The notes under the pieces: generated by a model | Databases searched by the model: none | What the model was told of the DNA's origin: nothing | What the model saw: the letters and a program-made list of their open reading frames with translations, nothing else | Program-made: the position numbers and the translations under genes | In this document: positions 52,040-59,374 of the stretch, in pieces | Position numbering within the stretch: the first letter of the stretch is position 1 | Layout: each line of letters starts with the position of its first letter | Source of the DNA: Chitinophagales bacterium | GTDB taxonomy: Bacteria; Bacteroidota; Bacteroidia; Chitinophagales; BACL12 | Length of the DNA stretch: 64,000 nt | Direction of reading: 5' to 3' | Assembly (NCBI GenBank): GCA_020636645.1 | Contig: JACJXO010000004.1 | Coordinates: 62,001 to 126,000 of the forward strand

Positions 52040-52063
52040 CTGATGACAATTCGTTTACTTTTG
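52032..52063 (+). promoter_or_regulatory. Promoter of the divergent membrane-protein gene
   Basis: TTG (52032-52034), 21-nt spacer, TACTTTTG (52056-52063). Its -33 element shares bases with the -33 element of the opposite promoter, so the two cannot easily be occupied at once. Confidence 0.55.
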
Positions 52064-52071
52064 TGACTCCT

Positions 52072-53016
52072 ATGTTTCTGTATCCCCGCATGCTCCTGAG
52101 CCTTGTATTAGGCGGCATTGCTGCAGAGATCTACTGGCTGAACAGCAGCAACGTTCTGTCAGGGTGGATTGCAGCCGGGATCGGGTTGTTGTGTGCCGTG
52201 GTCATCTGGCTGATCACAGCGAAACTTTTTCCGGTCATTCATGACGTGGCTACCCTGACCAGCTCAGAAGACGAGGAAGAGCGTGTACCAGATACAGACT
52301 GTAAACCAGAAGAGGAGGTACTGACCGGCAGAATGGCTGAAGCAAAGGAATCCGTTTCAGAGGTCAATCCTACTGTTGAAGAAGAATCAGAACCAGCCGA
52401 AGTCTATCATTACGATGTAAGCACGGAAAACCCAGAGCCTGTTACAGAGACCTGGAAGCAGCAGGCTTTGCCGGTAGCGGAAGACAGCTCAGTAGTAGAG
52501 ACCATCATCTATGAGGCTGAAGAAGAGGAAGAGTTACCCACCAAGGCAGATACTACAATAGAAGTAGCAGAAGACCCGGTGGTGTTACTCATGCCCAATG
52601 AGCTGAGCGAGCTAGGGCGGGAGATAGAATCTTTTCAGGTAAGCAGTTACCGAGGCGGGCAACAAATTAAATTATACGGAACAGAAGCCTTGCAGGTTCA
52701 TTTACAGCGCATTGCAATGTACTACAATGACACTTCTGTTTTTCAGTACACCCTTACCAAAAATGACGAGATCCTGTTTGGTTATCTGACCCGTTTCTAC
52801 CGGTTTGCAAAAGGGTGTGTGGAGACCAGCAATACCTGTGTGGAAGTCAAGAATTTCTATTCAAGGTATATAGAGCCGATCACAGAGGGTTACCTTCAGC
52901 TGATGGTCCAGGTGCAAAATGAAACAGCCAGAGATGTACTAAAGGATATATATAAACGGGCAAGAAAATTGAGAAAGCTTATGGATCGTCCGTTCAACAA
53001 GTCGTTCGCGGCGTGA
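52072..53016 (+). CDS. Membrane-anchored protein of unknown function with acidic linker
   Basis: 314 residues from the ATG at 52072; the GTG at 52063 lies in the -7 box. Two N-terminal membrane segments (about 7-23 and 28-50, GWIAAGIGLLCAVVIWLI) are followed by a 130-residue Glu/Val/Pro-rich linker (SSEDEEERVPDTDCKPEEEV ...). A helical C-terminal domain (about 195-314) contains AMYYNDTSVFQYTLTKNDEI, CVETSNTCVEVKNFYSRYIE and a basic end RARKLRKLMDRPFNKSF. No family recognised. Divergent from, and sharing promoter sequence with, the fatty-acid operon, so it may respond to the same signal. Confidence 0.75.
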   Translation: MFLYPRMLLSLVLGGIAAEIYWLNSSNVLSGWIAAGIGLLCAVVIWLITAKLFPVIHDVATLTSSEDEEERVPDTDCKPEEEVLTGRMAEAKESVSEVNPTVEEESEPAEVYHYDVSTENPEPVTETWKQQALPVAEDSSVVETIIYEAEEEEELPTKADTTIEVAEDPVVLLMPNELSELGREIESFQVSSYRGGQQIKLYGTEALQVHLQRIAMYYNDTSVFQYTLTKNDEILFGYLTRFYRFAKGCVETSNTCVEVKNFYSRYIEPITEGYLQLMVQVQNETARDVLKDIYKRARKLRKLMDRPFNKSFAA

Positions 53017-53682
53017 TCACTGTTGTATCTTTTGCAATAATTCTTTCAGGTCTATTGCATAAACGAGTGAAAATTCCGGTACCAGATTGGATATTAAATT
53101 TGACCTGCTCAATTCATAGATGGTGCTGATATCTTCTATATAATACATCTGCAAATAGGACATTCTAAACTCCAGAAAGATTCGGCTTTGTCCGTTTCTT
53201 GTATTGACCAATAAGCCAATGTGCTCTTCTATCATTATTCCGTCTCCACCTGTTACCAGGTTACCTGATGACAGATACGAAGGTGTCCTGGTACTGCCCA
53301 CTCCGGCACCAATAAAGGGTTGTGCAATTATTCGGTTCTGCTCTCCAATGGTAAGCATCAGGTCACTAAGAAGGGCATCAGACTTAGCCATTCCTGTTGC
53401 GATCGGAAACGGATCACCAAACTTTTCACCACCCAGCGGATTTCTGAACTGTTTATAGGTAAGCCGGTAGGATAATCTTTCCGAATACCGGGCAGGCGCA
53501 GAATAGCCAAGTTGCAGCGTATAACCGAAACCCAGCACCTGAGGTGCTGGTTCATCCGGAAAGTCGTTGAAAGGCATGGAAAGTCCCCCTCCAAAATGAA
53601 TGGCGGGTCCGGGTAAAAAAGCATTCTGAGCCCGAGAATTCAGGCCCAGAATGACACAAACACAGAGGGTATAAAGTTTCAC
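53017..53682 (-). CDS. Putative outer-membrane beta-barrel protein
   Basis: 221 residues with a signal peptide (MKLYTLCVCVILGLNSRAQ). The mature part has alternating strands (GPAIHFGGGLSMPFNDFP, LGFGYTLQLGYSA, MLTIGEQNRIIAQPFIGAGV, GLLVNTRNGQSRIFLEFRMS), typical of small eight-stranded porin-like folds. No family confidently recognised. Its stop is directly next to the stop of the convergent 52072 gene with no terminator between. Confidence 0.65.
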   Translation of the reverse strand: MKLYTLCVCVILGLNSRAQNAFLPGPAIHFGGGLSMPFNDFPDEPAPQVLGFGYTLQLGYSAPARYSERLSYRLTYKQFRNPLGGEKFGDPFPIATGMAKSDALLSDLMLTIGEQNRIIAQPFIGAGVGSTRTPSYLSSGNLVTGGDGIMIEEHIGLLVNTRNGQSRIFLEFRMSYLQMYYIEDISTIYELSRSNLISNLVPEFSLVYAIDLKELLQKIQQ

Positions 53683-53699
53683 TACCAGATTTTAAAGAG

Positions 53700-53872
53700 G
53701 TGGGTTCCACCGTGGTGGAACCCACGCACTACACACACACTCTACCAGAGTGAAAGTTATTCGTCAATGGACAGACCACGTTGACGACTTTAAAACATCT
53801 TTCTTGAACTGAGAGGATGAAACTCTGCCAGGTTACCCTGGCAGAGTTCATATTCTCGTTCTGATTACGAGA
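53700..53872. other. Structured intergenic region with five successive hairpins
   Basis: Hairpins in order: GTGGGTTCCAC/GTGGAACCCAC (53700-53725, loop CGTG); CACTCT/AGAGTG (53738-53752); TCGTCAA/TTGACGA with an inner TGG/CCA (53761-53787); ATGAAACTCTGCCAGG/CCTGGCAGAGTTCAT with one bulge (53817-53851, loop TTAC); TCTCGT/ACGAGA (53854-53872). No T-run typical of a terminator on either strand. It lies between two minus-strand genes and could be a small RNA, a 3' UTR processing region or a repeat remnant. Confidence 0.6.
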
Positions 53873-53889
53873 GTCTTGCGGGTTAAGCA

Positions 53890-55182
53890 TTACAGTTGCA
53901 AACATATCAAATAATATCCATCGGTGGTAATAATTCTGCGATTTTCTTCATCAAAAATTACTCCGTTGTTGAATTGAGGCTCCCAGCCAAGGTTTTTACC
54001 CTCATTTTTGCTTGTATAGGCCCATAATATTTCCCCATCTGCAACCCTGACGTTAAATAATTCACCGCCATAATTACCATAAAACACCGACCCGTCAAAA
54101 TAACTCATATAACAGGAGGTGTTTCCCGCATCATAACGCTCCCAAAGCAATGCTCCGGTGCCCGGATCAAAAGCATGTATGCCTTCAGTACTGGATTTGA
54201 CGATCAGTTTTCCTTCGGCAATCAACATGTTCCCTAACAATAAATCATCAAAATCTCCCGGAAACTCGTGCATCCATACCTGTTCTCCGGTTTCCACATT
54301 CACTGCATGGAGGGTCTGGAAACCACGGAAATAGACCAGACCATCATGGTAAAGCGGCTTGCATACACTGCTGTTTCCGTAGGGATCTATTTCCGGTATC
54401 TGCCAGACAAGGGTATCTGCCGTCATATTCCAGCAAAACAGATCCACCCGGCCACCATTGGCAGAGTTGGTAAAATCCCACTGCCTGTTTTGAAAAACAA
54501 GCAGGGTATCTCCTGTTGGATTATTTACAAAAACCTCCGGAGGGTAAAGATTGGGGTTGAAGTCGCCGTTCTTACCCTGACGAAATAATGTCTTTTGTCG
54601 CCCGGAAAAAGGATCAGCAACTACAAGTACAGAACTATCATAGCCTGTACCTAAACTCCCGAATTTTGTAGTATAAAATAATAATTGATCAAAACTGGAA
54701 ATCTGATATGCAGTGGAAGAGTCTATTGCATACTCATTTTGCAGTAACAAGTTCTTCATGTCAATTACAATAGGCTGATTCTTACAAACACAATAAAGTA
54801 AATCGCCAACCATAACATGCCCAGACGACTCCAAAGATTTTATCTCATCACAAATTGAATTTTCATCCGGGCTTATTTGCCATACTACATGTCCAGTTTT
54901 GCTAACCTTAATCAAGTGCATCTTTTCTGCACTTAAGGGAGTAGGCTTTGATCCAAAGAAAATTGATTCACCTACAAATATTGGATCAAACCCAAATCCC
55001 AGGCTTGTATCAGGCCGGATAGGTACTTGCCAAACCACTTCCAAAGGCGAATTGCTATTGGTTATTGGTGGGCTAATGATATCTGTTGGCTTACATGACA
55101 TCTGCAGCGTAGATAAACAACTAGCAATGATAGCTGTAATAATATGTCTTTTACCTTGGCGCAATTTCAAAATAGCTTCCAT
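53890..55182 (-). CDS. PQQ-like beta-propeller protein, probable lipoprotein
   Basis: 430 residues. N-terminal hydrophobic signal RHIITAIIASCLSTLQMSCK with a Cys suited to lipid attachment (non-canonical lipobox), then propeller repeats of the PQQ/quinoprotein-like class: HVVWQISPDENSICDEIKSL, LHAVNVETGEQVWMHEFPGD, IHAFDPGTGALLWERYDAGN, FNVRVADGEILWAYTSKNEG. Blades of this kind, with repeated 'xGxxxW', need not bind PQQ; the role may be scaffold or sensor. The start (ATG 55182) gives the signal peptide and overlaps the upstream hydrolase gene by 32 bp. Confidence 0.8.
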   Translation of the reverse strand: MEAILKLRQGKRHIITAIIASCLSTLQMSCKPTDIISPPITNSNSPLEVVWQVPIRPDTSLGFGFDPIFVGESIFFGSKPTPLSAEKMHLIKVSKTGHVVWQISPDENSICDEIKSLESSGHVMVGDLLYCVCKNQPIVIDMKNLLLQNEYAIDSSTAYQISSFDQLLFYTTKFGSLGTGYDSSVLVVADPFSGRQKTLFRQGKNGDFNPNLYPPEVFVNNPTGDTLLVFQNRQWDFTNSANGGRVDLFCWNMTADTLVWQIPEIDPYGNSSVCKPLYHDGLVYFRGFQTLHAVNVETGEQVWMHEFPGDFDDLLLGNMLIAEGKLIVKSSTEGIHAFDPGTGALLWERYDAGNTSCYMSYFDGSVFYGNYGGELFNVRVADGEILWAYTSKNEGKNLGWEPQFNNGVIFDEENRRIITTDGYYLICLQL

Positions 55183-56644
55183 GAAAACCTCCAAATAATT
55201 CATCAAGACGTATTTGTGTCTGAAGATCATTACGCATGCTGAAGTGATTGCTTCCATCCATTTTCTTTCCACTCACCTTACCCGGGCAAGAGGAAGCAGA
55301 CTCCTTCAGGACCACACCATCATTGATCTTTTCTATCACGTCCACCAGAACCACATCAACAACTTCGTTGCATTCACTGAATGGTTCATAATAAAATTCT
55401 ATCTCATCACAAGAAAAGTCCATCAAGTCTTCTTCAGTGTACCATACCTCATAACCTTCCATAACATCCACACAAAGGCATGATGTATTTGTGCCGTACA
55501 CCAGTTCTGTTGCACCGATAATGACCTTCCAGGTACTATTTGCCTGGGTAAACCAATCATACCCATCACGATATGCAGCAGCAACTTCAGCATCAGTTAT
55601 TGCCGCATCATCTTCAAAAAAATCAATAATGAGATCCCAAAACTCGTCCCAGTTGACCTTATTGTTCTTGTACTCATTATACTTTGCCAGATAATAGTTC
55701 TGCATATAAGTTGCTTGTTCGGTCAGATAAGGATCATTATTTGCTCCGAAAGCGCCATATATCTCAGAGTTGACACTTTTCCCCGGAAGCATATGTACCA
55801 TGGTATTCCAGGAAACCGGCTCTGTTTCTTCACCCCAGAATGTCACATACGGAATGTCAGGTGTATATGCGTTGAGTTCATCCAACTCCGGCGACCCTAC
55901 ATAATAGCCATCGGTCACACCCGCATAGTAGGCATCAAGGTTGAACATAACTGGCAGAATTTCATCTATCAGCAGGGCACAGACTTTATCATCAGCATTC
56001 TCTATTCCAGAAAACAAGTTCAGGATAGAAAAGAAAAAAGAGTCATCCAAAGTCTCCTGCCAGGGGCCATTTCCAAGATCATCACAAGCTTCATCCAACC
56101 ATTGTACGATCAGATCGCGGTTGTTCAGGATCATGGCACCACCATGGGGTGTACCAAAGGTTACCACGCCGTTGAAGGTCCTTTCCCAACCCAGGTCGTG
56201 GATATACTTGTCAAACTGCCGGCTTACAATACCGCCCTGGCTGTGTGCTATCAGGAAAGCATCTGTAGATAAGTCGTAGTCTTCCAACTGGGTTCGCAGG
56301 GTAGTGCTTGCAGCGTCCAGGCTTACATCAGAATAGTCGGGCCTGCGTGATTCCATCTGGTAATTGATGTCTGAGGTGCTGGAAGCCTGGATCCAGCTGT
56401 TAGACTCATCACTGGCTGACAGATCACCGTGACCACCCAGACCGTGTATCCAGATGACCGACCTGTCTCCTTCCATTACAGGAGGCTCCCAGGTATCAAT
56501 GATCTCAGGGCCGGGATCCACTTCAGAAACGGTCAGGGTACCTCCACCAAATGTGGCTACAGGCCCGCCGTCAGGGCTGACAATTTGAGCAAGGGTAAGC
56601 ACGGGGCTAATATATGCAAATATTTGAATGAAAATCTTTTTCAT
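55151..56644 (-). CDS. Secreted alpha/beta-hydrolase, lipase/PGAP1-like
   Basis: 497 residues with a signal peptide (about 1-19, ends VLTLAQ). The N-terminal half shows an esterase fold: VIWIHGLGGHGDLSASDESN (oxyanion region), FLIAHSQGGIVSRQFDKYI (nucleophilic Ser in a GxSxG-like HSQGG) and GVVTFGTPHGGAMI. This pattern is that of PGAP1-like or lipase-type hydrolases. The C-terminal half is unassigned and Cys/Asp-rich, with no T9SS tail. The substrate is unknown (lipid ester or similar). Co-transcribed with the T9SS gene upstream and the propeller gene downstream. Confidence 0.82.
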   Translation of the reverse strand: MKKIFIQIFAYISPVLTLAQIVSPDGGPVATFGGGTLTVSEVDPGPEIIDTWEPPVMEGDRSVIWIHGLGGHGDLSASDESNSWIQASSTSDINYQMESRRPDYSDVSLDAASTTLRTQLEDYDLSTDAFLIAHSQGGIVSRQFDKYIHDLGWERTFNGVVTFGTPHGGAMILNNRDLIVQWLDEACDDLGNGPWQETLDDSFFFSILNLFSGIENADDKVCALLIDEILPVMFNLDAYYAGVTDGYYVGSPELDELNAYTPDIPYVTFWGEETEPVSWNTMVHMLPGKSVNSEIYGAFGANNDPYLTEQATYMQNYYLAKYNEYKNNKVNWDEFWDLIIDFFEDDAAITDAEVAAAYRDGYDWFTQANSTWKVIIGATELVYGTNTSCLCVDVMEGYEVWYTEEDLMDFSCDEIEFYYEPFSECNEVVDVVLVDVIEKINDGVVLKESASSCPGKVSGKKMDGSNHFSMRNDLQTQIRLDELFGGFHGSYFEIAPR

Positions 56645-56654
56645 AGTCGTTTTT

Positions 56655-57710
56655 TTACAGTTTAATGAACTGATCTCTCTCTATCTGACCACCGGAACGC
56701 AGGATCATGATATAGCAACCTGAGGGAAATTTGCTGATATCCAGTTCCAGCAACCGGTCACTATCCACCTGGCCCGAAGCCATTTCAATGCCTGCCAGAC
56801 TAATGATCTGCCAGCTTGCCTCAGCACCATTCTCATTCATCCATTCAATGATGATCTGGTCCTGTGCCGGGTTGGGATACAGATTCCAGGATATGGCATC
56901 TTTGCCCTGGGCTTCTCTGAGAGGTGAGATATAGTTGACGGAATACTCCGGATAGGTGGTCAACTCCACTTTATACACCAATCCCTGCGGATACCTGGTA
57001 TCCATGGATCGCACGAGCTCATAAGCCGGAACCAATTGATTCAGATTATTCTTGGCAAATCCTTTCTTTTCGTAGTGAATGATAGCGCCTTCAGCGTCAG
57101 AAATTTTTGTTTCCAGCACTTTTTTCTTGTTGTTGAACACTACCGTCAGGCTATCCTTGCTGAAGGATACAGCTCCTCCACCCAGGTTTGTCATACTGAA
57201 TCCATTGAAAAGAAAATCCTGTTTTAGCTTGTTGGTCAATACAGGAAACCCAGGTATGATGTCACCTCCTGTCAGAGTCATCTTATCTTTCAACTGGTTA
57301 TAGCTATCCAGATATGTAGCTGTATGAGGCAAGTTTAACATCAGGTTATTACCGGCATCATAGGATCTGGTGCGGATGTTGTCGATCACCGTTCTGGAAG
57401 GCTGATCCATCCACTCTTCCAGCTGGGTATTCTCCAGATGCCAGATCGTGGTTTTGATGTCATTGTCTGTGGTTACCTGCTTGATGACACTATCTTTTAC
57501 AGTATAGGGCATCATACGCAACAGCTCCAGCTGGTTGGGCTCCCAGTCCAGGTCAGTTCTGAAAAAATACGTTTCTGTTTTTTCTACATAATGCAGTTCA
57601 TACTGCATGGCAGGAGATTGTGCTGTTACAGATAATGGTATCCAGGCACAAAATCCTGCATACAAGAGACAGCATGCCCGCCTCGCTTTCGTCAAGATCA
57701 TATCAAGCAT
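56655..57710 (-). CDS. T9SS type A sorting domain protein
   Basis: 351 residues from the ATG at 57710. Signal peptide LLYAGFCAWIPLSVTAQ. The middle domain (about 25-265: MQYELHYVEKTETYFFRTDL ... YSVNYISPLREAQ) is not one I recognise. The tail is WNLYPNPAQDQIIIEWMNEN ... SKFPSGCYIMILRSGGQIER, a T9SS type A domain. The start follows the leader motif ATTCTTAACCCTCAAA directly; longer frames begin in the promoter. First gene of a three-gene export operon; 10 nt before the hydrolase. Confidence 0.83.
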   Translation of the reverse strand: MLDMILTKARRACCLLYAGFCAWIPLSVTAQSPAMQYELHYVEKTETYFFRTDLDWEPNQLELLRMMPYTVKDSVIKQVTTDNDIKTTIWHLENTQLEEWMDQPSRTVIDNIRTRSYDAGNNLMLNLPHTATYLDSYNQLKDKMTLTGGDIIPGFPVLTNKLKQDFLFNGFSMTNLGGGAVSFSKDSLTVVFNNKKKVLETKISDAEGAIIHYEKKGFAKNNLNQLVPAYELVRSMDTRYPQGLVYKVELTTYPEYSVNYISPLREAQGKDAISWNLYPNPAQDQIIIEWMNENGAEASWQIISLAGIEMASGQVDSDRLLELDISKFPSGCYIMILRSGGQIERDQFIKL

Positions 57711-57726
57711 TTTGAGGGTTAAGAAT
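57711..57726 (-). repeat. 16-nt leader motif, copy 3
   Basis: ATTCTTAACCCTCAAA on the minus strand, immediately before the ATG at 57710; identical to the copies in both four-helix-bundle cassettes. Confidence 0.7.
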
Positions 57727-57731
57727 GAAGA

Positions 57732-57761
57732 CAAAAGTAGGCGTCTCAGCGAACTATCAAA
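57732..57761 (-). promoter_or_regulatory. Promoter of the T9SS-hydrolase-propeller operon
   Basis: On the minus strand: TTTG (57761-57758), 18-nt spacer, TACTTTTG (57739-57732). Gives a leader of about 18 nt made up almost entirely of the 16-mer motif. Confidence 0.65.
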
Positions 57762-57849
57762 ATATTTTCACTTTATTTTTTCCACTATTTTTTATCAATT
57801 GTGAAAAAAATAATTTTTGAATTAGATTTGTATTCCGTATTTAATATTA

Positions 57850-57869
57850 TATATAGTATATACTATATA
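57850..57869. other. Perfect 20-nt AT palindrome
   Basis: TATATAGTATATACTATATA lies 8 bp beyond the purD stop in a strongly AT-rich gap (57735-57876). Could be a cruciform, a weak transcription end or nothing; no protein site recognised. Confidence 0.5.
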
Positions 57870-57876
57870 GGGGATT

Positions 57877-59145
57877 TCACACCACATCCCAACCGATATC
57901 TCTCCGGAAGTATCGGTTGCCGAAATAGATGCGGGCGGTGTTGGTGTAGCAGTTGCGCAGGGCTTCGGGCAGATCGGTGCCGTAGCAGCTCAGGGCCAGC
58001 ACCCGGCCGCCGTTGGTGTAGAGGATGCCCTGGTCATCTGATACCGTGCCGGCGTGGAAGAGCATGCAGTCTTCCAGGTGTTCGCAGCCGGTGATCTCCA
58101 GGCCTTTCTCAAAACTGCCCGGATAGCCGCTGGAGGCCAGTACCACGGTGGCTGCCGCCCGGGGGTCTGTCTCGAACTCGGCTTCGGCCAGGTCGCCGCG
58201 GGCCACGCTGAGGTAGAGGGGGATGATGTCGCTGAAGATGCGGGGCATGATGACCTGGGTCTCCGGATCGCCCATGCGGCAGTTGTATTCTATTACAAAG
58301 GGGGCGTCGCCCACCTTGATGAGTCCGAAATAGAGAAAACCCTTGTAGGCGATGCCATCAGTACGCAGACCTTTGATAGTGGGCGCTATGACCTGCTCCT
58401 CCACCGTTGTCATGAAGGCCGGAGTGGCAAAGGGCGGCGGGCTAACGGCCCCCATACCGCCGGTGTTGAGGCCGGTATCTCCTTCGCCGATGCGCTTATA
58501 GTCTTTAGAGGGCGGTAAGACCTTCCAACTCTGGCCGTCGGTGAGCACGATGACGGTCAGCTCGATGCCTTCCAGGAAAGCTTCCACCACCACCCTGCTG
58601 GATGCATCGCCGAACATGCCGTCGAGCATGGCGATGAACCCTTCGGTAGCTTCTTCCAGGGTCTGGCAGATGAGCACGCCTTTTCCTGCGGCCAGTCCGT
58701 CGGCCTTGAGCACCAGGGGGAGGTCATGCTGTTGCAGGTAGGCCAGTCCTTCGGCTTTCTCAGCTACTGTGAATGACCTGTATGCTGCGGTGGGAATGGC
58801 ATGTCGCTGCATGAACTCCTTGGCGAAGGCCTTGGAGCCTTCCAGTTGTGCACCTTCGGCAGGCGGACCGATAACAGGTACAGTGGGCAAGTGTTCGGCA
58901 AAATGATCAACCACACCGAGCACCAGCGGGTCTTCGGGTCCCACCACGACGAGGTCCACCTTGTTTTCCCGGCAGAAATCCACCTGGGCATTGAAATCGC
59001 GAACGGCGATGGGCACATTCTGTCCGCATTCAGCAGTGCCGGGATTACCGGGGGCGATGTAGAGGTATTTACACAGCGGCGACTGGGCGATCTTCCAGGC
59101 CATGGCATGTTCTCTTCCTCCGGATCCAAGCAGCAGAATGTTCAT
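57877..59145 (-). CDS. purD: Phosphoribosylamine--glycine ligase
   Basis: 422 residues; step two of purine synthesis. The N-terminal domain begins MNILLLGSGGREHAMAWKIA. The ATP-grasp part has PLVLKADGLAAGKGVLICQT and VIEYNCRMGDPETQVIMPRI (metal-binding Glu/Asn), and the C-terminal blade includes the end DIGWDVV. Full length. The coding strand is visibly GC-richer than surrounding genes (42 of 60 bases in 57961-58020), whereas the gap just downstream is about 20 percent GC. Confidence 0.96.
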   Translation of the reverse strand: MNILLLGSGGREHAMAWKIAQSPLCKYLYIAPGNPGTAECGQNVPIAVRDFNAQVDFCRENKVDLVVVGPEDPLVLGVVDHFAEHLPTVPVIGPPAEGAQLEGSKAFAKEFMQRHAIPTAAYRSFTVAEKAEGLAYLQQHDLPLVLKADGLAAGKGVLICQTLEEATEGFIAMLDGMFGDASSRVVVEAFLEGIELTVIVLTDGQSWKVLPPSKDYKRIGEGDTGLNTGGMGAVSPPPFATPAFMTTVEEQVIAPTIKGLRTDGIAYKGFLYFGLIKVGDAPFVIEYNCRMGDPETQVIMPRIFSDIIPLYLSVARGDLAEAEFETDPRAAATVVLASSGYPGSFEKGLEITGCEHLEDCMLFHAGTVSDDQGILYTNGGRVLALSCYGTDLPEALRNCYTNTARIYFGNRYFRRDIGWDVV

Positions 59146-59317
59146 GTGTAGATTTTCGGGTAAAAATAGGAAGAGATGGTCAGTTGACCTTTTATGGTGT
59201 GTTCAGAGATATCAGACAGAAAGCTGTTTTGGTTAGCCTTTGGTCAGACATGCATCATCCATTCTCGGCAGATACCTGTGCTTTTTATTCCCCCTTCATC
59301 CTGTTTTCATAGATGAC

Positions 59318-59351
59318 AAAAAAATGCCCGCCACCTGTACAGGCAGCGGGC
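59318..59351 (-). terminator. Terminator after the VWA gene
   Basis: On the minus strand, GCCCGC (59351-59346) pairs with GCGGGC (59331-59326), with an inner CCTGTACAGG hairpin, then ATTTTTTTG. The gap 59146-59374 holds nothing else recognisable. Confidence 0.88.
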
Positions 59352-59374
59352 CAACATACATGAAAACGGAAACG

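Noticed and set aside
53700..53872. Hairpin cluster as an integron attC array
   Set aside because: No integrase and no paired R/L boxes with the RYYYAAC core; stem sizes are too short and uneven.
57850..57869. AT palindrome as an attachment or integration site
   Set aside because: No integrase, tRNA gene or duplicated copy; palindromes of this kind are expected in AT-rich gaps.
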